Source of the DNA: Alishewanella jeotgali KCTC 22429
GTDB taxonomy: Bacteria > Pseudomonadota > Gammaproteobacteria > Enterobacterales > Alteromonadaceae
Length of the DNA: 64,000 nucleotides
Assembly: GCF_000245735.1 (NCBI RefSeq)
Contig: NZ_AHTH01000055.1
Span: forward strand, 53,370 to 117,369
Direction of reading: 5' to 3'
The position numbers and the translations under genes were made by a program. This document shows positions 55,937 to 64,000 of this stretch, in pieces. Within the stretch, counting starts at the first letter, position 1, and the number at the start of each line of letters is the position of its first letter. Under the pieces are notes generated by a model. The model saw only the letters and a program-made list of their open reading frames with translations. It was not told where the DNA came from and searched no databases.

Positions 55937-56464
55937 ATGCAAAAAGTGAAAATACCTGTTACGCTGGATCCGGTAAAGGCAGCGCAAAAGCGGTCAGACT
56001 ACGAAGGCATTATTGTGCTGAGTACGTTAACCCGACTTTCTGAGAGCTTGCTGAGTAACGACGGCGAAGTAACAGTCAGAATTGAATGCGGAACTGACCA
56101 GCAGGGACTGACTGTACTACAGGGTACAGCAACTTGTCTGGTAAGTGTAAAGTGTGAGCGATGTGGCGAAGCGATGCCGCTCACACTAGACTGCAGTTTT
56201 GCATATACTCCGGTTAACGGAGATGATGATGCGGCTTTGGAGTTGATTCCTGAGCGCTACGACGTGATCGAACGTGATGAACACGGCGAAATTAATTTAC
56301 GGCAGCTGATTGAAGACGAGTTGATTCTGACGCTTCCTTTGTACCCGATGCATGCGCCTGAAGATTGTTCAGTTAATCCAGACAGTATGAGTTTCGGTGA
56401 CATAGGCCCGGAGCCGGAAAAGCCCAACCCGTTTGCAGTGCTGCAAGAATTGAAGAAAAAGTGA
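55937..56464 (+). CDS. yceD: DUF177 protein YceD
   Basis: YceD is a small DUF177 protein encoded before rpmF in most bacteria; its role is linked to 23S rRNA or ribosome assembly but is not defined. The 175-residue protein has MQKVKIPVTLDPVKAAQKR at the N-terminus, as in E. coli. KCERCGEAMPLTLDC has the CxxC pair, and a second region, EIDLRQL-like INLRQLIEDELILTLPLYP, follows. It begins just after a strong promoter and precedes rpmF by 15 bases. Confidence 0.93.
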   Translation: MQKVKIPVTLDPVKAAQKRSDYEGIIVLSTLTRLSESLLSNDGEVTVRIECGTDQQGLTVLQGTATCLVSVKCERCGEAMPLTLDCSFAYTPVNGDDDAALELIPERYDVIERDEHGEINLRQLIEDELILTLPLYPMHAPEDCSVNPDSMSFGDIGPEPEKPNPFAVLQELKKK

Positions 56465-56479
56465 TTTAGGAGAAATACA

Positions 56480-56644
56480 ATGGCTGTTCAGCAAAACAAA
56501 AAATCTCGTGCACGTCGTGACATGCGTCGTTCACACGATGCTTTAACTGGCCCAACGCTGTCAGTTGATTCAACTTCAGGTGAGACGCACCGTCGTCACC
56601 ACATTACTGCCGACGGTTTCTATAAAGGCCGTAAAGTAAAATAA
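56480..56644 (+). CDS. rpmF: 50S ribosomal protein L32
   Basis: The 54-residue protein begins [20 protein letters not shown], the standard L32 start, and ends [15 protein letters not shown]. The cysteine-containing zinc-ribbon found in many Gram-positive L32 proteins is absent, as is usual in gammaproteobacteria. AGGAG lies 8 bases before the ATG. It lies between yceD and plsX, the conserved order. Confidence 0.97.
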   Translation: MAVQQNKKSRARRDMRRSHDALTGPTLSVDSTSGETHRRHHITADGFYKGRKVK

Positions 56645-56683
56645 GTCCGGACCCTTGTCCTGACGGTTTTTACTGGTAGTAAA

Positions 56684-57715
56684 GTGCAGCCGCTAAAGCC
56701 GACTCTGGCTTTAGATATGATGGGGGGCGACTTCGGCCCCCGATCTACTATACCTGCCGCCCTGGCAGCGTTAACAGAATTCCCCGAACTCGAACTTGTG
56801 TTTTGTGGTGACCAGCCACTGCTTAGCCGTATGCTGACTGAAGCCGGCGTTGCTGCGCATCCGCGCATTCGCTTTGTGCACAGTGACGATCAGGTTTCGA
56901 TGGCCGATAAACCCTCATTGGCTTTACGCACTAAACGCGACTCTTCGATGCGCCACGCCCTCGATCTGGTTGAGCAGGGTAAGGTTCAGGCCTGTGTCTC
57001 TGCCGGTAATACCGGTGCTCTGATTGCAATGGCGCACTATGTACTGAAAATGCTCAATGGCGTCGAGCGGCCTGCGTTGGTCAGTGCCTTACCCAGCTGC
57101 AACGGTAAGCCAGTGTATATGCTGGATTTAGGTGCTACCGTCAATTGTGATGCTGACACCTTGTTTCAGTTTGCGGTAATGGGCGCGGTGATGGCCGAAG
57201 AAGTGATCGGCATCCGGGCGCCGCGCGTGGCACTGCTAAACATGGGCGAAGAAGAAATTAAAGGCTCGGATCAAATCAAACGCGCCTCACAGTTACTGCA
57301 GGAATGCCGGGATCTGAATTATATCGGCTATATCGAAGGTAATGATATTTTCTCCGGTAAGGCGGATGTGATTGTTTGCGATGGTTTTGTCGGTAACGTG
57401 GCGCTAAAAACCTGCGAAGGGGTAGCGAAACTGATCCTGAAGCGGGCGCAACAAGGCGTGAAACAGCGGCCTTTTGCTGCTTTATTAAGCTGGCTGTGTA
57501 AACCTGCCCTAAAAAGTCTTTATCAGGGGATGAACCCCGACCAGTATAATGGTGCAAGTCTGATAGGATTGCGCGGCATTGTAGTGAAAAGTCATGGAAA
57601 TGCGACGAAAGACGCATTTTTAAGTGCCATCCGACAAGCAGTGTGCGAGGTTCAACGCCAGGTACCTGCAAAAATAAAAGATCGGCTGGAACAGGTTCTG
57701 ATAGATAAAGCATAG
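56684..57715 (+). CDS. plsX: Phosphate acyltransferase PlsX
   Basis: PlsX turns acyl-ACP into acyl-phosphate, the acyl donor for PlsY in phospholipid synthesis. The 343-residue protein starts at GTG, with the conserved ALDMMGGDFGPRSTIPAALA at residues 9-28. VCVSAGNTGALIAMAHYVL and GFVGNVALKTCEGVAKLI are family signatures. The start lines up with E. coli PlsX. It lies 39 bases after rpmF and 6 bases before fabH. Confidence 0.96.
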   Translation: MQPLKPTLALDMMGGDFGPRSTIPAALAALTEFPELELVFCGDQPLLSRMLTEAGVAAHPRIRFVHSDDQVSMADKPSLALRTKRDSSMRHALDLVEQGKVQACVSAGNTGALIAMAHYVLKMLNGVERPALVSALPSCNGKPVYMLDLGATVNCDADTLFQFAVMGAVMAEEVIGIRAPRVALLNMGEEEIKGSDQIKRASQLLQECRDLNYIGYIEGNDIFSGKADVIVCDGFVGNVALKTCEGVAKLILKRAQQGVKQRPFAALLSWLCKPALKSLYQGMNPDQYNGASLIGLRGIVVKSHGNATKDAFLSAIRQAVCEVQRQVPAKIKDRLEQVLIDKA

Positions 57716-57721
57716 GCCAGC

Positions 57722-58681
57722 ATGTACTCAAGAATTATTGGTACCGGAAGTTATTTTCCGGCAACAGTCCGCACTAATGCGGACTTAGAGTCTATGGTGG
57801 AAACCACAGACGAATGGATTATCGAACGCACGGGTATTAAAGAGCGGCGCATTATCGGTAAAGACGAAAGTGTGGCGACCATGGGTGCTGCTGCTGCCCG
57901 GAAAGCACTGGAAGCAGCAAACGTAGATAAAAACAGTGTCGATATGATTATCTGCGCCACCACCAGTGCCTCGCGCGCCTTACCCAGTGCCGCCTGCGAA
58001 ATTCAACGCGAACTGGATATTCCTGCTATTCCTGCCTTCGATATCGCTGCCGCCTGCGCCGGTTTTTGTTATGCCTTAAGTATTGCCGATCAATACATTA
58101 AAACCGGTCTGGCAAAACGTATCCTGGTGATTGGCTCAGATTGTCTGTCACAGCTGGTCAGCCCGGAAGATCGCTCTATGGTGATCCTGTTTGGTGATGC
58201 CGCCGGAGCCGTGTTACTGGAAGCGTCAGAACAGCCAGGTATCCTATCAACCCATATTCATGCCGACGGTAAATACTCAGAATTGCTTTACGTCGATAAC
58301 CCTATTCGCGGTGACGAAGCCTCGGTACATAACTCCTGGGGTAGCATGAAGGGTAACGACGTCTTTAAAGTTGCGGTAACCAAGCTGTCTGAAGTGGTTG
58401 AGCAAACCCTGGCGGCTAATAATATGGACAAATCGCAAATCGACTGGCTGGTGCCGCATCAGGCGAACTTACGGATTATTGCTGCCGTGGCGCGTAAGCT
58501 GGATATGTCGATGGATCAGGTGGTGATTAACCTGGACCGCTATGGCAATACCTCGGCGGCGACCGTACCGACAGCGCTGGATGAAGCAGTGCGTGATGGT
58601 CGGATTCAGCGTGGTCAAACCTTATTGTTAGAAGCCTTTGGCGGCGGTTTCGCCTGGGCCTCTGCACTGGTTCGCTACTAA
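57722..58681 (+). CDS. fabH: 3-oxoacyl-ACP synthase III FabH
   Basis: FabH starts fatty-acid synthesis by condensing acetyl-CoA with malonyl-ACP. The 319-residue protein has the catalytic Cys in [20 protein letters not shown] (about Cys112), the His in [12 protein letters not shown] and the Asn in [13 protein letters not shown]. It begins [13 protein letters not shown]. The gene follows plsX by 6 bases and precedes fabD by 60 bases. Confidence 0.97.
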   Translation: MYSRIIGTGSYFPATVRTNADLESMVETTDEWIIERTGIKERRIIGKDESVATMGAAAARKALEAANVDKNSVDMIICATTSASRALPSAACEIQRELDIPAIPAFDIAAACAGFCYALSIADQYIKTGLAKRILVIGSDCLSQLVSPEDRSMVILFGDAAGAVLLEASEQPGILSTHIHADGKYSELLYVDNPIRGDEASVHNSWGSMKGNDVFKVAVTKLSEVVEQTLAANNMDKSQIDWLVPHQANLRIIAAVARKLDMSMDQVVINLDRYGNTSAATVPTALDEAVRDGRIQRGQTLLLEAFGGGFAWASALVRY

Positions 58682-58741
58682 GCTTTTATTTCAATGAAAA
58701 TTCTTAATTTCAATGCAGGCACCTTTTAACAGGGTATAACG

Positions 58742-59677
58742 ATGACGAAAAAACTTGCAATTGTCTTTCCTGGTCAGGGTTCACAGAGTGTTGGCATGTT
58801 AGCCGATCTGTATCAAACTTATCCGCTGGTACAGGATACGTTTAACGAAGCTTCAGCGGCACTGGGTTATGATTTGTGGGCACTGGTTGCGAATGGCCCG
58901 GAAGAGCAGCTGAATGAAACCCAGCGCACCCAGCCGGCGTTATTAACGGCTTCCGTTGCCGTCTGGCGTGTATGGCAGCAACAAGGCGGCGCTACGCCAG
59001 CCTATTTTGCCGGCCACTCGTTAGGCGAATACTCGGCACTGGTTTGTGCTGGTGTACTTTCTCTGGCCGATGCGGTAAAACTGGTAGAAAAGCGTGGTCA
59101 GTATATGCAGCAGGCAGTGCCGGCCGGGACTGGCGCCATGGCAGCAATTATTGGTCTGGACGATGCGGCTATTGCCAAAGCTTGTGCCGACGCGGCTCAG
59201 GGTGAAGTCGTGGCGCCGGTTAACTACAACTCACCAGGTCAGGTGGTGATTGCCGGTCATAAAGCAGCGGTAGAGCGGGCCGGTGAAGCCTGTAAAGCGG
59301 CCGGGGCTAAGCGTGCCTTGCCATTACCGGTTAGCGTACCATCGCATTGTGCACTGATGCGTCCGGCGGCTGGGCAACTGGCCGCTGATTTAGCTGCGCT
59401 GCATTTTAATACGCCGGTCATACCTGTGGTTAATAATGTCGATGTCGAGCAGGCAGACAGTGCTGAAGCGATTAAAGATGCATTAATTCGTCAGCTGTAT
59501 AGCCCGGTGCGCTGGACGGAAACCATTGAGTATTTCGCCGCGCAGGGCGTAACCGAGGTACTGGAACTGGGCGCGGGCAAGGTCCTAAGTGGCCTGATTA
59601 AACGCATTAATAAAGAGCTTAGCACCAGCTCAATCACAGATAGCGCCTCGTTAAGCGCTGCCCTTACAGCAGAATAA
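58742..59677 (+). CDS. fabD: Malonyl-CoA:ACP transacylase FabD
   Basis: FabD moves malonyl groups from CoA to ACP. The 311-residue protein has IVFPGQGSQSVGMLADL at the start, the catalytic Ser in FAGHSLGEYSALVCAG (about residue 92) and the catalytic His in VSVPSHCALM (about 201). NYNSPGQVVIAG is also conserved. It lies 9 bases before fabG. Confidence 0.97.
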   Translation: MTKKLAIVFPGQGSQSVGMLADLYQTYPLVQDTFNEASAALGYDLWALVANGPEEQLNETQRTQPALLTASVAVWRVWQQQGGATPAYFAGHSLGEYSALVCAGVLSLADAVKLVEKRGQYMQQAVPAGTGAMAAIIGLDDAAIAKACADAAQGEVVAPVNYNSPGQVVIAGHKAAVERAGEACKAAGAKRALPLPVSVPSHCALMRPAAGQLAADLAALHFNTPVIPVVNNVDVEQADSAEAIKDALIRQLYSPVRWTETIEYFAAQGVTEVLELGAGKVLSGLIKRINKELSTSSITDSASLSAALTAE

Positions 59678-59686
59678 GGTAACAAG

Positions 59687-60433
59687 ATGACAGCATTTAT
59701 TTCATTAGAAGGTAAGGTCGCGCTGGTAACAGGCGCCAGCCGGGGGATTGGTAAAGCCATTGCTGAACAGCTGGCAGCACTGGGTGCCAAAGTGGTCGGT
59801 ACCGCGACCAGTGAGAAGGGCGCAGCCGCTATTTCTGACTATCTGGGCGCTAACGGCAAAGGCTTAGTGTTGAATGTGACCGATGCCGATTCTGTTGAGC
59901 AATGTCTGGCGCAAATCAAAGAAAGCTTTGGCGAGATCGATATTCTGGTAAATAATGCCGGTATTACCCGCGATAATCTGCTGATGCGGATGAAAGATGA
60001 AGAATGGTTTGATATTATGCAGACCAATTTAACTTCGGTGTATCGGCTGAGCAAGGCGGTACTGCGTAGCATGATGAAAAAGCGTTTTGGCCGCATCATT
60101 ACTATTGGCTCTGTTGTGGGCTCAATGGGCAATGCCGGACAAACCAATTATGCTGCGGCGAAAGCGGGTGTGCTGGGCTTTACCAAATCACTGGCCCGTG
60201 AAGTGGCATCACGCGGTATTACCGTAAATGCTATCGCACCGGGTTTTATTGATACGGACATGACGAAAGAGTTGTCGGACGAGCAAAAAGAAGCTATTTT
60301 CTCGCAAGTCCCTGCAAATCGTTTAGGGCAGCCAGAAGAAATTGCGGCGACAGTGGCATTTCTGGCGTCCACGCAGGCAGCCTATATTACCGGTGAAACA
60401 GTTCACGTTAACGGCGGTATGTATATGGTGTAA
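59687..60433 (+). CDS. fabG: 3-oxoacyl-ACP reductase FabG
   Basis: FabG is the NADPH-dependent short-chain reductase of the elongation cycle. The 248-residue protein has the nucleotide motif ALVTGASRGIGKAIAEQLA, VNNAGITRDNLLMRMKDEEW and the catalytic YxxxK in TNYAAAKAGVLGFTKSLARE. The C-terminus is TGETVHVNGGMYMV. It follows fabD by 9 bases and is separated from acpP by 127 bases that hold a promoter. Confidence 0.97.
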   Translation: MTAFISLEGKVALVTGASRGIGKAIAEQLAALGAKVVGTATSEKGAAAISDYLGANGKGLVLNVTDADSVEQCLAQIKESFGEIDILVNNAGITRDNLLMRMKDEEWFDIMQTNLTSVYRLSKAVLRSMMKKRFGRIITIGSVVGSMGNAGQTNYAAAKAGVLGFTKSLAREVASRGITVNAIAPGFIDTDMTKELSDEQKEAIFSQVPANRLGQPEEIAATVAFLASTQAAYITGETVHVNGGMYMV

Positions 60434-60474
60434 GCAAATCAGGTTTGACCAGCAAAAAATGCCAAGGGCATTGC

Positions 60475-60503
60475 TTGCATCAACCCCTGCTTACGCATAA
60501 ACT
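60475..60503 (+). promoter_or_regulatory. Sigma-70 promoter for acpP
   Basis: TTGCAT (60475-60480) and TAAACT (60498-60503) with a 17-base spacer. The leader to acpP would be about 50 bases. Confidence 0.55.
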
Positions 60504-60560
60504 AGCGCCAAACCAAATTGCACGATTTGTTGCGATTTAGATGAGAAAAAGGAAGAAAAG

Positions 60561-60797
60561 ATGAGCAACATCGAAGAACGCGTTAAAAAGATTATTGTTG
60601 AACAACTGGGCGTTAAAGAAGAAGAAGTGAAAAACGAAGCTTCTTTCGTTGACGACCTGGGTGCAGACTCACTGGACACAGTAGAGCTGGTGATGGCGCT
60701 GGAAGAAGAATTCGATACTGAAATTCCAGACGAAGAAGCAGAGAAAATCACCACGGTGCAATCAGCCATTGATTACATCAAAGCCCACGCTGAATAA
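60561..60797 (+). CDS. acpP: Acyl carrier protein AcpP
   Basis: AcpP carries the growing acyl chain on phosphopantetheine. The 78-residue acidic protein has the modified Ser in [20 protein letters not shown] (Ser37). [20 protein letters not shown] starts the first helix. AGGAAGAAAAG lies before the ATG. Its own promoter and a terminator surround it, fitting the high level needed. fabF follows 81 bases later. Confidence 0.98.
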   Translation: MSNIEERVKKIIVEQLGVKEEEVKNEASFVDDLGADSLDTVELVMALEEEFDTEIPDEEAEKITTVQSAIDYIKAHAE

Positions 60798-60812
60798 GCC
60801 GAAAGCTTGAGA

Positions 60813-60843
60813 AACGGGTAGCGAGGCTACCCGTTTTCGTTTT
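60813..60843 (+). terminator. Terminator or attenuator after acpP
   Basis: ACGGGTAGC-GAG-GCTACCCGT followed by TTTCGTTTT. It would set a higher acpP than fabF level if termination is partial. Confidence 0.8.
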
Positions 60844-60878
60844 AAGAATCAGAAAAACAGGTATCTACGGAGGACACG

Positions 60879-62117
60879 GTGGCAAAACGTCGTGTAGTGG
60901 TAACAGGTTTAGGAATGTTGACGCCGCTGGGCAATGATGTGGCCAGCAGCTGGCAGGGACTGCAGCAGGCGAAAAGCGGCATTGGCCTGATCGAGCACTT
61001 TGACACCAGTGCTTATACAACTAAATTTGCCGGCTTAGTCAAAGATTTTGATGTTGAGCCTTATTTCCCGGCGAAAGACGCCAAAAAAATGGATTTGTTT
61101 ATCCAATACGGCGTAGCAGCAGCCATGCAGGCCTTTCGTGACTCCGGCCTGGAAATCAATGAAGTTAACGCCCATCGCATTGGTGCCGCTATCGGTTCCG
61201 GTATTGGTGGTTTAGGTTTGATTGAAGAAAACCACACCAAGCTGCTGAATAGTGGCCCGAAGCGTTTATCACCGTTCTTTGTGCCATCAACCATTATTAA
61301 TATGATTGCCGGCCAGTTGTCGATTATGCTGGGCTTAAAGGGCCCGAATATCAGTATCGTTACGGCCTGTACTACAGGTGTACACAATATTGGTCAGGCC
61401 GCGCGGATGATTGCTTATGGCGATGCCGATGTTATGGTCGCCGGTGGTGCGGAAAAAGCCTCAACCGAGCTCGGTATGGGCGGTTTTGGCGCGGCTCGCG
61501 CGTTATCAACCCGTAACGATGCGCCGCAACAAGCCAGCCGGCCCTGGGATAAAGATCGTGATGGCTTTGTGCTGGGCGACGGTGCTGGTGTTATGGTGCT
61601 GGAAGAATATGAGCATGCCAAGGCGCGTGGTGCGAAAATTTACGCCGAGCTGGTCGGTTTTGGCATGAGCGGTGATGCCTACCATATGACTTCGCCACCG
61701 GAAAACGGTGATGGCGCTGCCCGGGCGATGCAAAATGCACTGAATGATGCTCAGGTTAACCCGGAGCAAGTGCAGTATATCAATGCCCACGGTACCTCAA
61801 CGCCAGCGGGTGATATCGCGGAAACCATGGCGATTAAAACCGTATTTGCCAACAACCTGGATAAACTGATGGTCAGCTCATCGAAGTCGATGATTGGTCA
61901 CCTGTTAGGTGCTGCCGGTTCAGTGGAGTCCATTATTACAGTGCTGTCGCTGCAGGATCAGCTGGTGACGCCAACCATTAACCTGGATAATCCAAGCGAA
62001 GGTTGTGATCTGGACTATGTGCCGCATCAGGCGCGTCAGGCGAAACTGGAGTATGCACTGTGTAACTCCTTTGGTTTTGGTGGTACTAACGGTTCGATTT
62101 TGTTTAAGAAAATCTAA
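60879..62117 (+). CDS. fabF: 3-oxoacyl-ACP synthase II FabF
   Basis: FabF extends acyl-ACP with malonyl-ACP and controls the temperature-dependent unsaturated product. The 412-residue protein starts at GTG with [19 protein letters not shown]. The catalytic Cys is in [19 protein letters not shown], and the two His in [14 protein letters not shown] and [20 protein letters not shown] lies upstream of the start. It ends the fab cluster; a terminator and then a group II intron follow. Confidence 0.97.
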   Translation: MAKRRVVVTGLGMLTPLGNDVASSWQGLQQAKSGIGLIEHFDTSAYTTKFAGLVKDFDVEPYFPAKDAKKMDLFIQYGVAAAMQAFRDSGLEINEVNAHRIGAAIGSGIGGLGLIEENHTKLLNSGPKRLSPFFVPSTIINMIAGQLSIMLGLKGPNISIVTACTTGVHNIGQAARMIAYGDADVMVAGGAEKASTELGMGGFGAARALSTRNDAPQQASRPWDKDRDGFVLGDGAGVMVLEEYEHAKARGAKIYAELVGFGMSGDAYHMTSPPENGDGAARAMQNALNDAQVNPEQVQYINAHGTSTPAGDIAETMAIKTVFANNLDKLMVSSSKSMIGHLLGAAGSVESIITVLSLQDQLVTPTINLDNPSEGCDLDYVPHQARQAKLEYALCNSFGFGGTNGSILFKKI

Positions 62118-62137
62118 GCCGCGATGCTGTTTGCAAG

Positions 62138-62166
62138 AAACCGCAGTTAAATACTGCGGTTTTTTT
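62138..62166 (+). terminator. Rho-independent terminator after fabF
   Basis: AACCGCAGT-TAAAT-ACTGCGGTT, with seven T ending at 62166. The intron begins 3 bases later. Confidence 0.95.
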
Positions 62167-62169
62167 ATG

Positions 62170-64000
62170 GTGCGCCGGGCATGGCGCGCAGCGCCTTGAC
62201 CGGCGCTATCTGCTGACTGTGGTGGTTAGCAGGTGACTTGGAGGTGAAAGTCCTCTACACACCCGGCAAGGGGAAGTGTTAGCTGAACGGCAAGGGTGCC
62301 TATCGTGAGGTAGGATCTGAAGGAAGCTGAAAGCAAAATGCTGGCCTGACGAACAGGAAGCGGTTTAGGCGTTGTAGCAGGGTAAGGTGGCCATTATCAC
62401 TAAAGCCCAATACTTGCATGGAATGCTGCAACGTAAAGCCGACAGGCATAAGCAGGAAGGTCGCGCGAATTACCCCGGGAGGTCTGATGGTCTGCCAAAG
62501 TGCTACTAACATCGGAAGGTGTTGGGATGGGCCATCAGAAGTCAGCCGAGGCCGTAGTAGTGCTGAAACCAACAGCATGAAGGGCTGAACATGTTTAACC
62601 GCGATTAGGACATTGGACCTCGATGCTGATTGATGATGCACAAGCGCAGGAAACTGCGGCCATGAATAGCAGATGCGAACAGAATTCGCCGACGCGGCAT
62701 TATGGTGCTGAAATTAACACGGCGGCCAATGGGCGAACGAAAGCGGAAGTACCGCTGACGATGGAAGCGGTGATAACCCGAGATAACCTGATGCTGGCGT
62801 ATCAGCGAGTGGTGGAAAACAAGGGTGCAGCAGGGGTTGATAACCTGAGTGTATCGGCATTAAAGCCATGGCTGAAAGCACACTGGCCAAGTGTCAGAGA
62901 AGCACTGATAACGGGTAGCTATCTGCCACGGAGGATACGCAAAGTCGATATTCCCAAGCCAAATGGCGGGATAAGGACACTGGGTATACCGACCGTAGTG
63001 GACAGACTCATCCAGCAAGCGATAGCGCAAGTGCTCACGCCTCACGTTGAGCCCGGCTTCTCACACTCCAGTTATGGCTTCAGAGCAAACCGCAATGCAT
63101 GGCAAGCTGTGCGCCAAGCGCAGCAGTACATCCATAGCGGCAAACGCTGGGTTGTGGATATGGATTTAGAGAAGTTCTTTGACCGGGTAGACCACGACAT
63201 CCTGATGTCGAGGTTAGCCCGAATCATCAAAGATGACCGGTTACTCAAACTCATCCGCCGATATCTGGAAGCAGAAATGGTAGATGAGCAGGGTGTGTTA
63301 AAACGTGATAAGGGTATGCCACAAGGCGGACCGCTGTCACCACTGTTATCAAATATCCTGCTGGACGAACTGGACAAGGAGCTTGAACGGCGCGGACATA
63401 GCTTCTGCCGCTATGCGGATGACTGCAACATCTATGTCAGTAGTCAAAAGGCAGGCGAGCAGGTGCTTTGCAGCATCGGTGAATTCTTAGAGAAAACATT
63501 GAAGCTGCAGGTGAATGAGCAGAAAAGTGCAGTCGCCAGGCCCTGGGAGCGCAAGTTCCTGGGATATAGCTTCACCAAGCACCAGGTCGTGCGACTGAAA
63601 ATTGCGCCAAGCAGTGTAGACAGGCTGAAAGATAAAATCCGAAGTCTGACGACAGGAAACGGCTCAAAGTCAGTGGCAAAGGTTATCAGTGAATTAACAC
63701 CGGTGCTGCGAGGATGGATAAGCTACTTCCGCCTGACCGAAGTCAAAGGCGTGCTTGAGGAGCTGGATGGTTGGATACGGCGCAAACTACGTTGCTTGTT
63801 ATGGCGACAATGGAAGCGACCTTACACCCGAGCCAGAAAGCTAATGAAAGCGGGTCTTGATGAAGTCAGGGCGTGGGCGTCAGCTTGTAATCAACGCGGA
63901 GCGTGGTGGAACTCGGGGGCCAGCCACATGAATCAGGCATATAAGAAAAGTCTGTTCCAGAAAGCTGGACTAGTATCACTGCTGGATTGCCACCGGCAGT
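62170..64000 (+). mobile_element. Group II intron (class C-like), 3' end beyond window
   Basis: The element begins at GTGCGCC (62170), the usual type of 5' splice-site start. The first 450 bases are non-coding and should fold as domain I to part of IV: GGAGGTGAAAGTCCTC (about 62239-62254) is a known group II domain I motif. The encoded protein starts at 62623. Domains V and VI and the 3' end should lie just past the window. Insertion right behind a terminator T-run is the habit of group IIC introns. The exact boundary is an estimate to a few bases. Expression of fabF should be unaffected, since it ends upstream. Confidence 0.85.
62623..64000 (+). CDS. Group II intron reverse transcriptase/maturase (3' end beyond window)
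   Basis: The intron-encoded protein helps the intron splice and copies it into DNA. At least 459 codons are open. RT motifs in order: GIRTLGIPTVVDRLIQQA, FSHSSYGFRANRNAWQAV, VDMDLEKFFDRVDHDIL (first catalytic Asp), GMPQGGPLSPLLSNILLDEL and CRYADDCNIYVSS (YADD). The thumb/maturase X domain has LTPVLRGWISYFRLTEVKG. I see no HNH endonuclease domain, as expected for class C. GLVSLLDCHRQ at the cut resembles the usual C-terminus, so few residues are missing. ATG 62623 is the first ATG after an in-frame stop at 62596; ATG 62662 is an alternative. Confidence 0.92.
   Translation, partial: MLIDDAQAQETAAMNSRCEQNSPTRHYGAEINTAANGRTKAEVPLTMEAVITRDNLMLAYQRVVENKGAAGVDNLSVSALKPWLKAHWPSVREALITGSYLPRRIRKVDIPKPNGGIRTLGIPTVVDRLIQQAIAQVLTPHVEPGFSHSSYGFRANRNAWQAVRQAQQYIHSGKRWVVDMDLEKFFDRVDHDILMSRLARIIKDDRLLKLIRRYLEAEMVDEQGVLKRDKGMPQGGPLSPLLSNILLDELDKELERRGHSFCRYADDCNIYVSSQKAGEQVLCSIGEFLEKTLKLQVNEQKSAVARPWERKFLGYSFTKHQVVRLKIAPSSVDRLKDKIRSLTTGNGSKSVAKVISELTPVLRGWISYFRLTEVKGVLEELDGWIRRKLRCLLWRQWKRPYTRARKLMKAGLDEVRAWASACNQRGAWWNSGASHMNQAYKKSLFQKAGLVSLLDCHRQ

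Noticed and set aside
62860..63377. Minus-strand open frames inside the intron protein
   Set aside because: They are antisense to conserved reverse transcriptase motifs and have no features of their own.
1..64000. CRISPR arrays, tRNA or rRNA genes, prophage, integrase or toxin-antitoxin genes
   Set aside because: I looked for direct-repeat arrays, cloverleaf-like sequences and typical protein motifs and saw none.

Overview
The window reads as a chromosomal segment of a gammaproteobacterium of the Alteromonadales/Chromatiaceae type (Rheinheimera, Alishewanella or Arsukibacterium would fit; this is inferred from protein similarity and gene order as I recognise them, not from a search). Almost all of it is densely packed housekeeping DNA. 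The only clear mobile element is a group II intron at the right edge. I see no tRNA, rRNA or CRISPR array.

Layout. 1-3546 (-): a gene for a PilZ-like protein, then mfd, which runs off the left edge. 3656-6763 (+): lolCDE. 6770-7315 (-): a DUF2062 membrane protein. 7341-14764 (+): comEC, msbA, lpxK, a Trm112-like protein, kdsB, an RluA-type pseudouridine synthase and tcdA. 14705-17329 (-): a small kinase-fold protein and csdA-csdE. 17463-28686: gltA (-) divergent from sdhCDAB-sucAB-sucCD (+), which is most of the TCA cycle. 28758-32366 (+): pnuC-nadR and glnS. 32439-36608: a DUF3185 protein, a LysE-type exporter, two unknown genes, earP-efp and a DUF1456 protein. 36618-41760 (-): an Na+/solute symporter with its DUF4212 partner, an unknown membrane protein, a cNMP/CBS/nucleotidyltransferase protein and a DnaQ-like exonuclease. 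41918-49696: crbS (+), crbR and acs (-) and a DcaP-type porin (+). 49894-55782: rne (-), rluC and a HAD phosphatase (+), yceF/maf (-). 55937-62117 (+): yceD-rpmF-plsX-fabH-fabD-fabG-acpP-fabF. 62170-64000: a group IIC-like intron with its reverse transcriptase/maturase, cut by the window end.

How the parts work together. Four blocks are functionally coherent: envelope lipid and lipoprotein transport (lolCDE, msbA, lpxK, kdsB); central carbon flow (gltA, sdh, suc); an acetate module (symporter, SLC5-histidine kinase hybrid CrbS, response regulator CrbR, acetyl-CoA synthetase); and fatty-acid synthesis (plsX-fab). EarP next to an EF-P carrying Arg32 indicates the rhamnosyl-arginine branch of EF-P modification.

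The observation I rate highest is a short inverted repeat, GAC-Y-N-TA-GTC. It occurs in three intergenic regions: gltA/sdhC (18846-18857), symporter/crbS (41832-41843) and acs/porin (48359-48372). It is a candidate CrbR operator that would tie acetate activation to citrate synthase and succinate dehydrogenase. Other points of note are tandem hairpins between sdhB and sucA, a nearly leaderless promoter for yceD, a strongly structured rne leader, a repeated motif at the RNase E C-terminus, and intron insertion a few bases past the fabF terminator.
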